The notes: generated by a model not told the origin, from the letters alone. DNA of 33,067 nucleotides from an uncultured Clostridia bacterium (GCA_934130085.1 CAKOXK010000014.1:1-33067), one strand, 5' to 3'. Positions 9,263-18,927 are shown, counted from the stretch's first letter. A program made the numbers and translations.

Positions 9263-9404
9263 AAAGATTGAATAATATATTGTTTAAAATGCCGCGTTTA
9301 GCGTTCAAGCGAAGAGCGAATGTTTCTTTCTTCCGACAGTTGATTTTGACTAGTGAAGAAAGAAACGAACAATGCATTGAAAAACAATATATCATTCAAT
9401 CTTT
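9263..9404. repeat. Palindromic repeat element, copy A
   Basis: A 142-bp element bounded by 23-bp terminal inverted repeats (9263-9285 and 9382-9404) with one mismatch. Inside is the family core GCGAAGAGCGAATG and a second perfect 12-bp inverted repeat (GTTTCTTTCTTC at 9322-9333, GAAGAAAGAAAC at 9355-9366). The centre is AGTTGATTTTGACT. It codes for nothing convincing and lies in the 3' region of acpP. Related copies are at 11526-11645, 21043-21177 and at the right window edge. Confidence 0.85.
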
Positions 9405-9425
9405 TAGATTTGTGCTTTTTATTCT

Positions 9426-9671
9426 TTATTTACTCTTTTCTTTTTGTATGTATTCTACTACATCTCTTACAGTTGTAATTTTTTCTGCTGTACTATCTGG
9501 TATATCTATTTCAAACTCCTCTTCTATGCTCATTACTAGTTCTACTATATCTAATGAGTCAGCAGATAAATCATCTACGAATGTTGCATCTAATGTAACA
9601 TCTTCTTCCTTTGAACCTAATTCCTCAACAATTATTTTCTTTAACTTTTCAAATATTTCATTTTCACTCAT
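9426..9671 (-). CDS. acpP: Acyl carrier protein
   Basis: An 81-residue acidic protein with the phosphopantetheine attachment motif DSLD; the modified serine is Ser39 (DDLSADSLDIVELVM). It carries growing acyl chains as thioesters between the enzymes encoded upstream. Length and acidic helices fit the family. An AGGAG ribosome site precedes the ATG. It is the last gene of the fatty-acid cluster, 154 bases after fabI, and is followed by a palindromic repeat and a strong terminator. Confidence 0.95.
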   Translation of the reverse strand: MSENEIFEKLKKIIVEELGSKEEDVTLDATFVDDLSADSLDIVELVMSIEEEFEIDIPDSTAEKITTVRDVVEYIQKEKSK

Positions 9672-9825
9672 TTTATTCTTCTCCTTTTTAATATTTAAAT
9701 TTTATTATATTTTATCAAATTTTTATATACACACTTACTTATATTTGCATATTCCTATGTTTTAACTTATATATTATTTTTAATGTACTAATGATGAACA
9801 TACCTGTTTAAATTCATTGTTCTTT

Positions 9826-10599
9826 CTATACACCCATAATGTTATAGCCCATGTCTGCATATATTACTTGTCCTGTTATTGAACTTGCCATACCGCTTAG
9901 TAAGAATGTTGCTACATTTCCTACCTCTTCTTGAGTTACATTTTTATGAAGTGGAGCCTTCTCTTCTACAATTGTTAATACAGATGAGAAATCTTTTATG
10001 CCCTTTGCTGATAATGTTTTTATAGGTCCTGCAGAAACAGCATTAACTCTTATTCCTTCTTTTCCAAGGTTTTCGGCAAGATATCTTACACTTGCTTCTA
10101 ATGCAGCTTTAGCAACTCCCATTATGTTGTATCCTTCAATTACTTTTGTTGAACCATGATATGTTAATGTAACCAAACTTGTATTGTCATTTAACATATC
10201 AAGATCCTTTGCTGTTCTTGCAGCTAAAACAAACGAATAACTGCTTACGTCTATTGCATGTAAATAACCATCCTTTCCTGTATTTATAAAATCATTATGT
10301 AAATCCTCTGTAAAAGCATGTGCAATTGCATGAACTAGACCATCAATTTTACCATTTTCATTCTTAATACGTTCAAATGTTTGCTTTACCTCATCATCTT
10401 GAGATGCATCATTTAAAATATATGCCTTACTTCCCTTAAAATCAGTAATAAGCTTCTCAATCTTATCCTTATTTTCCTCACCTGAATAAGTAAATATAAG
10501 CTTTGCACCATTATCGTAAGCTGACTTCGCAATACCATAAGCAATACTCCATTTGTTTCTTATTCCCATGATTAAAATCTGTTTGTTTTCCAGAATCAT
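9826..10599 (-). CDS. fabI: Enoyl-ACP reductase FabI
   Basis: A 257-residue SDR-fold protein that catalyses the last reduction of each elongation cycle, using NAD(P)H. The FabI-type nucleotide site is at the N-terminus (MGIRNKWSIAYGIA) and the active residues Y147, Y157 and K164 follow the FabI pattern of two tyrosines and Y-x6-K. The C-terminus (GQVIYADMGYNIMGV) is typical. Its ribosome site AAGGAGG overlaps the stop of accA, six bases upstream, so translation is probably coupled. Many Clostridia use the flavoprotein FabK at this step; this cluster has FabI at its distal end instead. Confidence 0.95.
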   Translation of the reverse strand: MILENKQILIMGIRNKWSIAYGIAKSAYDNGAKLIFTYSGEENKDKIEKLITDFKGSKAYILNDASQDDEVKQTFERIKNENGKIDGLVHAIAHAFTEDLHNDFINTGKDGYLHAIDVSSYSFVLAARTAKDLDMLNDNTSLVTLTYHGSTKVIEGYNIMGVAKAALEASVRYLAENLGKEGIRVNAVSAGPIKTLSAKGIKDFSSVLTIVEEKAPLHKNVTQEEVGNVATFLLSGMASSITGQVIYADMGYNIMGV

Positions 10600-10605
10600 A
10601 ATAAC

Positions 10606-11484
10606 TTACCTCCTTATAAAACCTTCAATTTTTCTAAATTTCATATATCTATCTTCTTTAATATCATCACCTGACATTTTAGAATACCTATTTATATCAT
10701 CAATTATAGAATTCCTAATAATTGATGCAGTGCTTAAACTATTCTTTTTTGAAAACTTTTTCATTAAGTTGTCTTTTGGCAAACCATCTTTTTTTAAACA
10801 CTCTTGATTCAAAAAATCTTGCTCAATATTTTCATCTTCAGAATTTTCAGGAATTATTTTATCAATAATCCTCATTTTATATAAATCATCAGCCGTAAGT
10901 TTCATTTTCTCGGCTGCTTCCTTTACCCTTGATGAATCTTTCCACAAAATACTACTATAACCTTCAGGTGACAAAATTGAATAAATTGCATTTTCTAGCA
11001 TATATATTTTATTTGTAACACCAATAGCCAAAGCCCCTCCAGAAGAACCTTCACCAATAACAATGGAAATAGATGGAACCTCGAGCTTAGACATCTCAAG
11101 CATAGACTCTGCAATTGCTTCCCCTTGGCCTCTTTCCTCCGCCTCAATACCAGGGTATGCTCCCTTAGTATCAATAAACGTAATAACTGGCCTTTTAAAC
11201 TTATTAGATTGCTTGATAAATCTTATCGCTTTTCTATAACTCTCAGGGTTTGGCATACCAAAATTTCTTTCAATATTTTCCTTTGTATTTCTACCCTTCT
11301 GTTCAGCTATAATCGTAAAGCTTAGATCATCAATCTTTCCAACTCCACAAACAATAGCCTTATCATCTTTTGATATCCTATCTCCATGAAGCTCAATAAA
11401 TTCGTCGAAAACCTCATCAATATATTCAAGAGAAGTCTTTCTATTAGGATCTCTTGCAATCTCAACCTTTTCCCAAGCAGTCAT
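10606..11484 (-). CDS. accA: Acetyl-CoA carboxylase carboxyltransferase, alpha subunit
   Basis: A 292-residue AccA. It forms the carboxyltransferase with AccD and transfers CO2 from carboxybiotin to acetyl-CoA, making malonyl-CoA. The opening MTAWEKVEIARDPNRKTSLEYI, the crotonase-type motif SGGALAIGV and the downstream segment SPEGYSSILWKD are characteristic. An AAGGAGG site lies 6-7 bases before the ATG. The last 60 residues are polar and diverge from better-known AccA proteins. It follows accD, separated by 171 bases that contain palindromic element B. Confidence 0.95.
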   Translation of the reverse strand: MTAWEKVEIARDPNRKTSLEYIDEVFDEFIELHGDRISKDDKAIVCGVGKIDDLSFTIIAEQKGRNTKENIERNFGMPNPESYRKAIRFIKQSNKFKRPVITFIDTKGAYPGIEAEERGQGEAIAESMLEMSKLEVPSISIVIGEGSSGGALAIGVTNKIYMLENAIYSILSPEGYSSILWKDSSRVKEAAEKMKLTADDLYKMRIIDKIIPENSEDENIEQDFLNQECLKKDGLPKDNLMKKFSKKNSLSTASIIRNSIIDDINRYSKMSGDDIKEDRYMKFRKIEGFIRR

Positions 11485-11525
11485 AACACACCTCCTTTCT
11501 ATAAATTATTCTATATATTATATAT

Positions 11526-11645
11526 TTTAATATTATATTGTTTAAGAAAGCCGCGTTAGCGAACAAGCGAAGCGCGAATGTTTTTTTCTTCCGAAAGTCA
11601 ATTTTGACTAACGAAGAAAAAAACGAACAAGTACAGTTTTTACTA
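11526..11645. repeat. Palindromic repeat element, copy B
   Basis: This element fills the gap between accD and accA. The left end matches copies A and C (TATTATATTGTTTAAG), and it carries the core GCGAAGCGCGAATG. Its inner inverted repeat is perfect but differs from copy A: GTTTTTTTCTTC (11580-11591) with GAAGAAAAAAAC (11613-11624), around AGTCAATTTTGACT. The right terminal repeat is lost or diverged, ending just before the accD stop. Confidence 0.75.
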
Positions 11646-11655
11646 ACAAAGAATG

Positions 11656-12496
11656 TCATTCATAATACCCAATCAATTTTGAAATCATATCCTTCATATC
11701 TTTTCTTTCAACAATTTTATCAATGAAACCATGTTCTAATTGAAATTCTGCTGTTTGAAAGTTTGGCGGAAGTTCTTGTTTTATAGTTTGCTCTATTACT
11801 CTTTTTCCTGCAAATCCAATCATCGCATTAGGTTCTGCTAAAATAATATCTCCTAAGCTTGCAAATGATGCGCTGACTCCCCCATACGTTGGATCTGTCA
11901 ATACTGATATATATAACAAGCCCGCTTCGCCTAATTTGTTTAACGCTTCAACTGTTTTTGCCATTTGCATTAAAGATATCATTCCTTCTTGCATTCTTGC
12001 TCCACCTGAGACACAAAAAATTACTAAAGGATATTTTAATTTTATTGCTTGTTCTATACTATATGTGATTTTTTCACCCACAACTGCTCCCATGCTTCCC
12101 ATTAAGAATGCACTATCCATTACACATATTACAACATCTTTTCCATTAATTTTGCCTACTCCGGCAAGAAACGGCTTCATTTAGGCCTGTCTTTTCTCTT
12201 AAATTTTCAATTTTCTTTGGGTAATCTTCAATATTAAGTGGATTTGTTGTTTCTAAATCTATGTCAAATCTTTTATATGTTCCTTTGTCTATTGTAATTT
12301 CTAATCTTCTACCAATATGCATTCTAAAATAATGACCACAGTTAGGGCATATATTATAATTATCTTTTACTGTTTCCTTGTATAAAATTTCTTTACAATT
12401 TTCACATTTTACCCATTTTCCAATAGGAATATCAATGTGGTTTTTACTTTTATAAAGAACTGTATTGGTCCTTTTCTTAATTTTGTCAACAATCAT
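11656..12496 (-). pseudogene. accD: Acetyl-CoA carboxylase carboxyltransferase beta, frameshifted
   Basis: AccD is read here in two overlapping frames. The upstream part (12146-12496) has the N-terminal zinc ribbon (CENC and CPNCGHYF) and runs to REKTGLNEAV, then leaves frame. The downstream part (11656-12180) resumes with AGVGKINGKDVVICVMDSAF and continues with SMGAVVGEKIT, SGGARMQEG and PTYGGVSASFA to the normal end. One extra base in the GTTTCTTGCC stretch (about 12166-12169) explains the break; removing it gives a continuous protein of about 280 residues. The site is not a long homopolymer. The start ATG overlaps the accC stop (ATGA). AccD is normally needed for malonyl-CoA synthesis, so a sequencing error, a real loss or recoding are all possible; error is simplest. 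Confidence 0.85.
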
Positions 12497-13833
12497 TTCA
12501 ATATCTCCTTTTCAATAAAAGATGTGTCATAATTGCCTCTTATGAAATTATGATTTGTGATTATGCTATAGATGAAATCTTGATTTGTATCGACTCCCTC
12601 AATTACAAGCTCTTCCAATGCTCTTTTCATTTTACTTATAGCTTCATTTCTATTAGCTCCTAGAACCAGAATCTTTGCAATCATTGAATCATAGTATGGA
12701 GGAATTGTATACCCTGAATACATAGCCGTATCTATTCTAATTCCATTACCACCTGGAAGGTTCAGTCCTTTTATAGTTCCTGGGCATGGCCTAAAATTTT
12801 TTAATGGATTTTCAGCATTAACTCTGCACTCTATTGAATGCCCTTTAAATTCAATATCTTTTTGTCTAATTTTTAGTTCTTCACCAGCAGCGATTCTAAT
12901 TTGTTCCTTTACTAGGTCGATTCCTGTTCTCATCTCAGTAATACCATGTTCAACTTGAATTCTTGTATTCATTTCCATAAAATAAAAATTTTTATCTTTA
13001 TCAACTAAGAATTCAACTGTTCCACAGTTGGTATAATTGGCAACTTTTACAGCTTTTATAGCAGCATGAAACATCTTACTTCTTGTCTTCTCATCAATGA
13101 AATTGGAAGGTGTTTCTTCTATAATCTTTTGATGATTTCTTTGAATGGTGCAATCACGTTCTCCTAAGGTAATAGTGTTTTGATGCTCATCCGCCAAAAT
13201 TTGTACTTCAACATGCCTTGGATTTTCTATAAACTTTTCTATATAGATTTCATCATCATTGAATGCATTTTTCGCCTCTGATTTAACAATATTATAGTTA
13301 GTTTCTAATTCATCAAATGAATTAACCTGTCTAATTCCTTTTCCCCCACCTCCAGCAGAGGCTTTAAGTAATACTGGGTATCCAATTTTTTCACAAACAA
13401 GAATTGCGTCTTTTAGATTTGTTATTTTGCCATCTGAACCAGGAATAACGGGAATTCCAGCTTTTTTCATGAGTTCTTTGCTATTGGATTTATTACCAAG
13501 CATTCTAATTACATTTGAAGTGGGTCCAACAAATTTAATATTTGATTCTTCACAAATTTTTGCAAATTCGGGATTTTCAGATAAAAAACCAAAACCAGGA
13601 TGAATACTGTCAGCATTGGTTATATTTGCAGCTTCAATAATGTTTTTAATATTTAAATAACTATCCTTTGGACTACTTTTTCCAACACAAACAGCTTCAT
13701 CTGCGAGTCTTGTATGTAAAGCATCTTTATCAGCTTCGGAATAAATCGCAACCGTTTTTATATTCATTTCTTTGCATGCTCTTATAATTCTTACAGCAAT
13801 TTCGCCCCTATTTGCAATTAAAATTTTATTCAA
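12493..13833 (-). CDS. accC: Biotin carboxylase subunit of acetyl-CoA carboxylase
   Basis: A 446-residue ATP-grasp enzyme that carboxylates the biotin on AccB using ATP and bicarbonate. It opens NKILIANRGEIAVRIIRACKE. The glycine-rich ATP-binding loop ASAGGGGKGIR, the segment ERDCTIQRNHQKIIEE, and MEMNTRIQVEHGITE with the metal-binding and catalytic residues are intact. Length is normal for AccC. It follows fabZ after 157 bases and overlaps accD by four bases (ATGA), which suggests coupled translation of the two subunits. Confidence 0.96.
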   Translation of the reverse strand: MNKILIANRGEIAVRIIRACKEMNIKTVAIYSEADKDALHTRLADEAVCVGKSSPKDSYLNIKNIIEAANITNADSIHPGFGFLSENPEFAKICEESNIKFVGPTSNVIRMLGNKSNSKELMKKAGIPVIPGSDGKITNLKDAILVCEKIGYPVLLKASAGGGGKGIRQVNSFDELETNYNIVKSEAKNAFNDDEIYIEKFIENPRHVEVQILADEHQNTITLGERDCTIQRNHQKIIEETPSNFIDEKTRSKMFHAAIKAVKVANYTNCGTVEFLVDKDKNFYFMEMNTRIQVEHGITEMRTGIDLVKEQIRIAAGEELKIRQKDIEFKGHSIECRVNAENPLKNFRPCPGTIKGLNLPGGNGIRIDTAMYSGYTIPPYYDSMIAKILVLGANRNEAISKMKRALEELVIEGVDTNQDFIYSIITNHNFIRGNYDTSFIEKEILK

Positions 13834-13990
13834 TTTTCATTCCTTTCATTTACATGTTTATTTGAACTATATGTTTATTTAATGTCTTTACTATAATGAT
13901 ACTTTTTAAGTTATATAACTCAATTTCTCATACATAATTGTATCCTTTATATTTTATTTGGTATTTTTAATCTTTAAATAAGAGAGTAAT

Positions 13991-14440
13991 TTATTTATCA
14001 ATTATAGCAAATGTGAATTCGCCTTTTGCGGCTATTTCTCCATTTACACTTGCAATTCCTTCTCCTATACCAATAGGTCCTTTTCTCTTTATTATATTTA
14101 CCTCAAGTTTTAGTCTATCTCCAGGCACAACCATTCTTTTGAATCTCATTTTTTCAATTCCACCAAAAATGGCATTCTTTCCTTTATTTTCTTCTTCAGA
14201 TAAGATTGCATAAGCTCCTGTCTGCGCAAGACTCTCTACTATTAATACCCCTGGCATTACCGGATTTCCTGGGAAATGTCCTTTAAAATAATATTCATCA
14301 TTATTTACGTTTTTGTAACCAATTGCACTTTGACCTGGAATGCAACTTTCTATTTCATCAACCATCAAGAATGGCTCTCTTTGTGGTATTATTTTCTTTA
14401 TTTCATCTTTATTCTTCAATGATAAACAATTCTTTTCCAT
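13991..14440 (-). CDS. fabZ: 3-hydroxyacyl-ACP dehydratase
   Basis: A 149-residue hot-dog-fold enzyme that removes water from 3-hydroxyacyl-ACP. Catalytic residues are in place: H55 in KGHFPGNPVMPGVL and E69 in ESLAQ. The start used is the ATG at 14440, preceded by GAGAGG at 9 bases; it lies inside the 3' end of accB (32-base overlap). Such an overlap points to translational coupling. Length is typical. Confidence 0.95.
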   Translation of the reverse strand: MEKNCLSLKNKDEIKKIIPQREPFLMVDEIESCIPGQSAIGYKNVNNDEYYFKGHFPGNPVMPGVLIVESLAQTGAYAILSEEENKGKNAIFGGIEKMRFKRMVVPGDRLKLEVNIIKRKGPIGIGEGIASVNGEIAAKGEFTFAIIDK

Positions 14441-14972
14441 AATCTACTGCCTCTCCATCTTTTACGAGAATTTCTTTAATTTTTCCTGAATAATCAGACT
14501 CTATTTCATTCATTAATTTCATTGCTTCTATTATACAAAGCACCTCACCTTTTTTTACTTCTTGTCCAACTTCAACAAAGCTTTGAGCATCTGGAGAAGG
14601 CTTTAAATAGAAAGTTCCAACCATTGGTGATTTAATTATTTTTTCATTGTTTTTTCTTTCATCTTGTGACATCTCTGAATTAGAGTTCATTGATGTTTTT
14701 ACTGTTTTTTCATTTGAACTATCTATAAAGTTACTGCCTAATGTTTCATTTAATTTTTTTAATGTTTCGATATCTAAGGTATTAGAGCTTTCTTTTCTTG
14801 GATTTTGATTTAGAAAAGAAGCGGATATAATATCATTAACCCTTTCATCTCCTTCATGATTATTATGTTTCTCCATCGTTATTTTTGTTCCATCGGGAAA
14901 TGTAATATCTAAATTAGTTAATTTTGAATTACACATGTCGTCCATTAATTCTTTAATTTTTTCGTATTCCAT
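14409..14972 (-). CDS. accB: Biotin carboxyl carrier protein
   Basis: The carrier subunit of acetyl-CoA carboxylase. The C-terminal biotinyl domain has the attachment motif EAMKLMNEI with Lys152 as the biotinylated residue. Before it is a long polar linker (about residues 35-110). I choose the ATG at 14972 (MEYEKIKEL), 187 residues, because AGGA lies close upstream; an ATG ten codons earlier (15002) has no clear ribosome site. The protein would be biotinylated by the BirA encoded in the same cluster. Confidence 0.94.
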   Translation of the reverse strand: MEYEKIKELMDDMCNSKLTNLDITFPDGTKITMEKHNNHEGDERVNDIISASFLNQNPRKESSNTLDIETLKKLNETLGSNFIDSSNEKTVKTSMNSNSEMSQDERKNNEKIIKSPMVGTFYLKPSPDAQSFVEVGQEVKKGEVLCIIEAMKLMNEIESDYSGKIKEILVKDGEAVDYGKELFIIEE

Positions 14973-15053
14973 TTTTTCCTCGTTTCTTATAATAATTTTC
15001 ATTATATTTTTAGGTTAGAAATATTTTATGAATTTTATAACACTTTTTAACCT

Positions 15054-16310
15054 TTATAATTCCCACTTTTTCATAATAATGCTTGCATTGTGTCCACCAA
15101 ATCCTAATGAGTTTGACATTGCAATTTTGATATCTTTTTTTATTGGCACATTTGGTACTATATTTAAGTCACATTCTTCATCTTTGACCTTATAATTGAT
15201 TGTAGGAGGTATTATTCCATCCTCTAATGCTTTTAGTGTAATAATTGCTTCTACTCCACCTGCTGCTCCTAATAAATGACCTGTATTTCCTTTTGTTGAG
15301 CTTACAAATACTGAGTTAATATCTTTACCTAACTCATCTTTAAACAAATTTTTTATTGCTAATGTTTCTATAGAGTCATTTAAATGAGTAGATGTTCCAT
15401 GTGCATTTATGTATTCAATATCTTTGGCATTAATTCTTGCATCATTTAATGCTCTTTTCATTGTATTTGTTGCTCCCTCACCTGTAGGGTCTGGTGATGT
15501 TATATGGAATGCATCGGTTGTTGAACCAAAACCTATAATTTCGCCATAAATCTTTGCATTCCTTTTTAATGCATGTTCTAGTTCTTCAATTACAAGCACT
15601 CCAGCACCTTCACCCATTACAAAACCACTTCTTTCTTTGTCAAAAGGAATACTTGCTCTTGTTTTATTTGTCTCAGATGATAAAGCTTTCATATTTTCAA
15701 AACCTGCAATTCCTATATTACATATAGCAGCTTCTGTTCCACCTGCAAATATTATATCTTCTTGACCTAGTTTGATTGTTTTGTAAGCTTCTCCAATAGA
15801 ATGGGTTGAACTACTACATGCCGTTAATATACTCATTGATTCTCCTTTTAGGCCCAAGTCAATAGCAACATTACCAGCTGGCATATTTGCAATTGACATT
15901 GGAATAAATAGTGGAGAAACTCTCTTGTTACCTTTTTCAAAATCTATGTAACATTCTTTTTCTATTGTTGAGAGACCAGCAATTCCAGAACTTATGTAAA
16001 TACCAATTCTATTGAAATCCGAATTATCTTTTGTAATTTTTGAATCTTTCATTGCTTCTCTAGCAGCAATTATTGCAAACTGTGATGACCTGTCTAATCT
16101 CTTTGCTTGTTTCATATCAAAATAATCAAGAGGATCATAACTCTTTACTTCTGCATCTAGTTTTGTTCTAAAATTAGATGTATCAAATAAAGTAATTTCA
16201 TCAATTCCACATTTCTTATTTTTTATTCCATCCCACATTTCACATACATTATTTCCAATTGGAGTAATTGCTCCTATTCCTGTAACTACAACTCTTTTTT
16301 CTTCCATCAT
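15054..16310 (-). CDS. fabF: Beta-ketoacyl-ACP synthase II
   Basis: A 418-residue condensing enzyme that joins malonyl-ACP to acyl-ACP. The catalytic triad is visible: C165 (TACSSSTH), H304 (NAHGTSTHLND) and H345 (GNTGHLLGAAG). The Cys-His-His arrangement is that of FabF/FabB, not FabH. Either of two adjacent ATG codons (16310 or 16307) may serve, after an AGGA site. It follows fabG by 17 bases. Confidence 0.96.
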   Translation of the reverse strand: MMEEKRVVVTGIGAITPIGNNVCEMWDGIKNKKCGIDEITLFDTSNFRTKLDAEVKSYDPLDYFDMKQAKRLDRSSQFAIIAAREAMKDSKITKDNSDFNRIGIYISSGIAGLSTIEKECYIDFEKGNKRVSPLFIPMSIANMPAGNVAIDLGLKGESMSILTACSSSTHSIGEAYKTIKLGQEDIIFAGGTEAAICNIGIAGFENMKALSSETNKTRASIPFDKERSGFVMGEGAGVLVIEELEHALKRNAKIYGEIIGFGSTTDAFHITSPDPTGEGATNTMKRALNDARINAKDIEYINAHGTSTHLNDSIETLAIKNLFKDELGKDINSVFVSSTKGNTGHLLGAAGGVEAIITLKALEDGIIPPTINYKVKDEECDLNIVPNVPIKKDIKIAMSNSLGFGGHNASIIMKKWEL

Positions 16311-16327
16311 TTTTTCCTCGTTATCTA

Positions 16328-17059
16328 TTAAATCATTCCACCATCTACTTGAATAACTTGTCCTGTTATATATGAACTATCATCTGATGCTAGAAACTTC
16401 ACAACATTTGCTACGTCTCTAGCCTCTCCCATTCTTTTTAGTGTAATGCTTTTTTGTATTTCAATCTTAAGCTCCTCTTTTAGTATATCTGTCATATCTG
16501 TTTTGATAAAACCAGGAGCAACCGCATTTACTAGAATGTTTCTACTTCCAACTTCTTTAGCCAAACTTTTAGTAAATCCAATTATTCCTGCTTTTGACGA
16601 ACTATAATTTGTCTGGCCAGCATTCCCTGTTATTCCAACAATTGATGATATATTTATAATTCTTCCTTCTTTCTGTTTTATCATATAATTAATTACATTT
16701 CTCGTGATATTAAATGTACCAACTAAGTTTACGTTTATTACACTTGTAAAGTCATCTTCTTTCATTCTCATTAAAAGCATATCGTTTGTAATACCTGCAT
16801 TATTTACAAGAACGTCAATTCTTTTAAACTCTGCAATTATTTTTTCACACATATTCTTGCAATCTTCAAAATTTGTAACATCACCCTTAATAGCCAAACA
16901 CTTTACATTCATATTTTGAATTTGTGCTTTAAGGTCAAGAATCTCATCAGTTTCTTTTCTATAATTTAGTGCAATATCATAACCTTCCTTTGCAAGTACT
17001 AATGCAACCTCTTTGCCAATTCCTCTTGAAGCACCTGTTACAAAACAAACCTTATTCAA
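16328..17059 (-). CDS. fabG: 3-oxoacyl-ACP reductase
   Basis: A 243-residue short-chain dehydrogenase that reduces 3-oxoacyl-ACP with NADPH. It has the cofactor loop TGASRGIG, the NNAG motif, and catalytic S138, Y152 and K156 (NISS, then NYSSSK). The C-terminus GQVIQVDGGMI is typical of FabG. AGGAGG precedes the start. It lies between fabD and fabF as in many Firmicutes operons. Confidence 0.96.
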   Translation of the reverse strand: MNKVCFVTGASRGIGKEVALVLAKEGYDIALNYRKETDEILDLKAQIQNMNVKCLAIKGDVTNFEDCKNMCEKIIAEFKRIDVLVNNAGITNDMLLMRMKEDDFTSVINVNLVGTFNITRNVINYMIKQKEGRIINISSIVGITGNAGQTNYSSSKAGIIGFTKSLAKEVGSRNILVNAVAPGFIKTDMTDILKEELKIEIQKSITLKRMGEARDVANVVKFLASDDSSYITGQVIQVDGGMI

Positions 17060-17183
17060 CTATAATTCCTCCTTTATTTTTATTTTGCTTAACTGCTTTA
17101 GTTTTTTATCTTACATACTTCTAACATTTATAAAAAGCTATCTATTTTTATTTCATTTTTTCTTAATTTTTTCTAATATTCAT

Positions 17184-18134
17184 TTAAATTTTATTATTTT
17201 TATTCAGTGAGTTAATTAGGTTGTCTAATGTTTCTACACTGTTAACATTAAAAATTGATATTTCTTTTTCAAATTTCATTCTTTTGACAAATGAACTTAA
17301 AGTTTTTCCTGGTCCAACTTCTATAAATGTATCAACATTAGACTCATACATTGTTTGCATTCCTTTTACAAATTGAACTGGATTCATTATATGTTTTGAT
17401 AATATCTCTGCTATATTATCTTTAGAAAAATCATACAGTTGTCCATCAATATTTTTTATAACCTTACATTCTTTTTTATTAATTTTAATCTTTTCAATCT
17501 CACTTTTTAGCACTGATGCGCATCTTTCTAATTTTTCTGTATGAAATGGTCCACTAGTATTAAGAATTGATACTTTCTTTGCTCCAAGTTCTTTTGCATA
17601 TTCTGATGCCTCTATTACAGCTTCTTCATCTCCTGAAATAACAGTTTGTCCTATTGTATTATAATTTGATATACTGCAAAAACCTTTAGTTACTTTTGAT
17701 ACAGCTTCTTCTACTTTTTTGCTATCTAACCCAAGAATTGCACACATTTTATAACATCCTTTAGGTGTTAAATCTTGCATTATTTCTCCTCTTGTTTTTA
17801 CAAGCTTAACTCCATCTTCAAATGATAAAATATTATCATCAATCAAAGCTGTATATTCACCTAGACTTAACCCCAATGATATTTCAGATTCTATTTTATA
17901 GTCTTTTAATATGCTTAATGTGGCTAAACTTTGTGTTAAGATTGCAAGCTGAGTATTTTCTGTCTTATTTAAAGTTTCATCACATCCATCAAAGGAAATT
18001 CCCTTTATATCAATATTGGTTATTTGACACACTTTATTATAAATTTCTTGTACGCCTTTATAATTATCATACAAATCTTTCCCCATACCAACATATTGCG
18101 TACCCTGGCCAGGAAATAAAAATCCTATTTTCAT
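17184..18134 (-). CDS. fabD: Malonyl-CoA:ACP transacylase
   Basis: A 316-residue enzyme that loads malonyl groups onto ACP. It starts KIGFLFPGQGTQYVGMGKDLY. The nucleophile is S90 in GLSLGEYTAL and the partner histidine is H198 in SGPFHTEKL; the late IEVGPGKTL motif is also present. Length is normal. It is separated from fabG by 124 bases and from birA by about 175 AT-rich bases in which I see no gene. Confidence 0.96.
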   Translation of the reverse strand: MKIGFLFPGQGTQYVGMGKDLYDNYKGVQEIYNKVCQITNIDIKGISFDGCDETLNKTENTQLAILTQSLATLSILKDYKIESEISLGLSLGEYTALIDDNILSFEDGVKLVKTRGEIMQDLTPKGCYKMCAILGLDSKKVEEAVSKVTKGFCSISNYNTIGQTVISGDEEAVIEASEYAKELGAKKVSILNTSGPFHTEKLERCASVLKSEIEKIKINKKECKVIKNIDGQLYDFSKDNIAEILSKHIMNPVQFVKGMQTMYESNVDTFIEVGPGKTLSSFVKRMKFEKEISIFNVNSVETLDNLINSLNKNNKI

Positions 18135-18309
18135 TTTTCTATTCCTTTATTATAATTCTCTTTCAGACATATTTTTGGTATATTAAATACATTTATTATT
18201 CAATTATGTACTGTTTAATTATTATTTGTTTTTTGCTGTTTTATTTGCCTCTTAAATTATTTATTTACTATTTGACAACCTATTTACCTTTTAATCTTCT
18301 ATGTGTTTT

Positions 18310-18927
18310 TTAATCATTTATTTGTTTTTCGATTATTTTCTCGAAGCGGTTACAAAATTCGCCTATAATTTTTACTCTATCAACATCTATTTCATATTCA
18401 TTTTTAATCGACGTAGCTATTGTTTTTATTTCATCATCAAATGAAGTTTTTGATGTATTTATGCCTATTCCAATTACAAGATACCTTGTAGTGGCAACCT
18501 TTTCTAAAACATCTGATCCTAAATCCACTCTTGCTTCTGTTAAAATTCCACCAATTTTTTTTCCATTAATGTAAAGGTCATTTGGCAATTTTACATCTAT
18601 TGAAATATTATAAAATTCTCTAAAAATTTCAACTAAAATTCGTGCTATTTTTGTAGTTATATTTTCTAGTTTACTTGATAAGCAGTTAGTTTCAACAAAC
18701 ATAGAAAATGCAATATTTCCTCCTTCGTCTGTAATCCACTTTCTTCCGTGCGTTCCTTTTCCTTTTTCCTGAATATCACACATAACAAGAGTTCCATTTT
18801 TTAATTTCGTACCTTGCTCTTTGCAATTATTAATCATTCTGAAAATTTCATTTTGAGTAGAATCTATTTTTTTATAAAATATAAAATTTCTTCCTAAATA
18901 CTTAGTATTCAAATTGATTAATTTCAT
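18310..18927 (-). CDS. birA: Biotin-protein ligase, monofunctional
   Basis: A 205-residue biotin-[acetyl-CoA-carboxylase] ligase that attaches biotin to AccB through biotinyl-AMP. Family motifs are the adenylate-binding KGKGTHGRKWIT (GRGRxGRxW in Escherichia), KLPNDLYINGKKIGGILTE, and the GIGIN segment. The N-terminal helix-turn-helix of bifunctional BirA regulators is missing, so it should not repress biotin genes itself. The ATG at 18927 overlaps the end of the upstream synthetase gene by 26 bases. Encoding the ligase beside its substrate makes functional sense. Confidence 0.92.
   Translation of the reverse strand: MKLINLNTKYLGRNFIFYKKIDSTQNEIFRMINNCKEQGTKLKNGTLVMCDIQEKGKGTHGRKWITDEGGNIAFSMFVETNCLSSKLENITTKIARILVEIFREFYNISIDVKLPNDLYINGKKIGGILTEARVDLGSDVLEKVATTRYLVIGIGINTSKTSFDDEIKTIATSIKNEYEIDVDRVKIIGEFCNRFEKIIEKQIND

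Noticed and set aside
9268..9765. A plus-strand open frame of 165 codons.
   Set aside because: It is antisense to acpP and runs through palindromic element A; its composition is that of reversed coding sequence and it has no ribosome site.
12160..12172. Programmed +1 frameshifting to make AccD.
   Set aside because: The sequence at the shift (GTT TCT TGC) lacks a stop codon in the slip window and known stimulators such as those of prfB; a simple one-base error or mutation is more economical.
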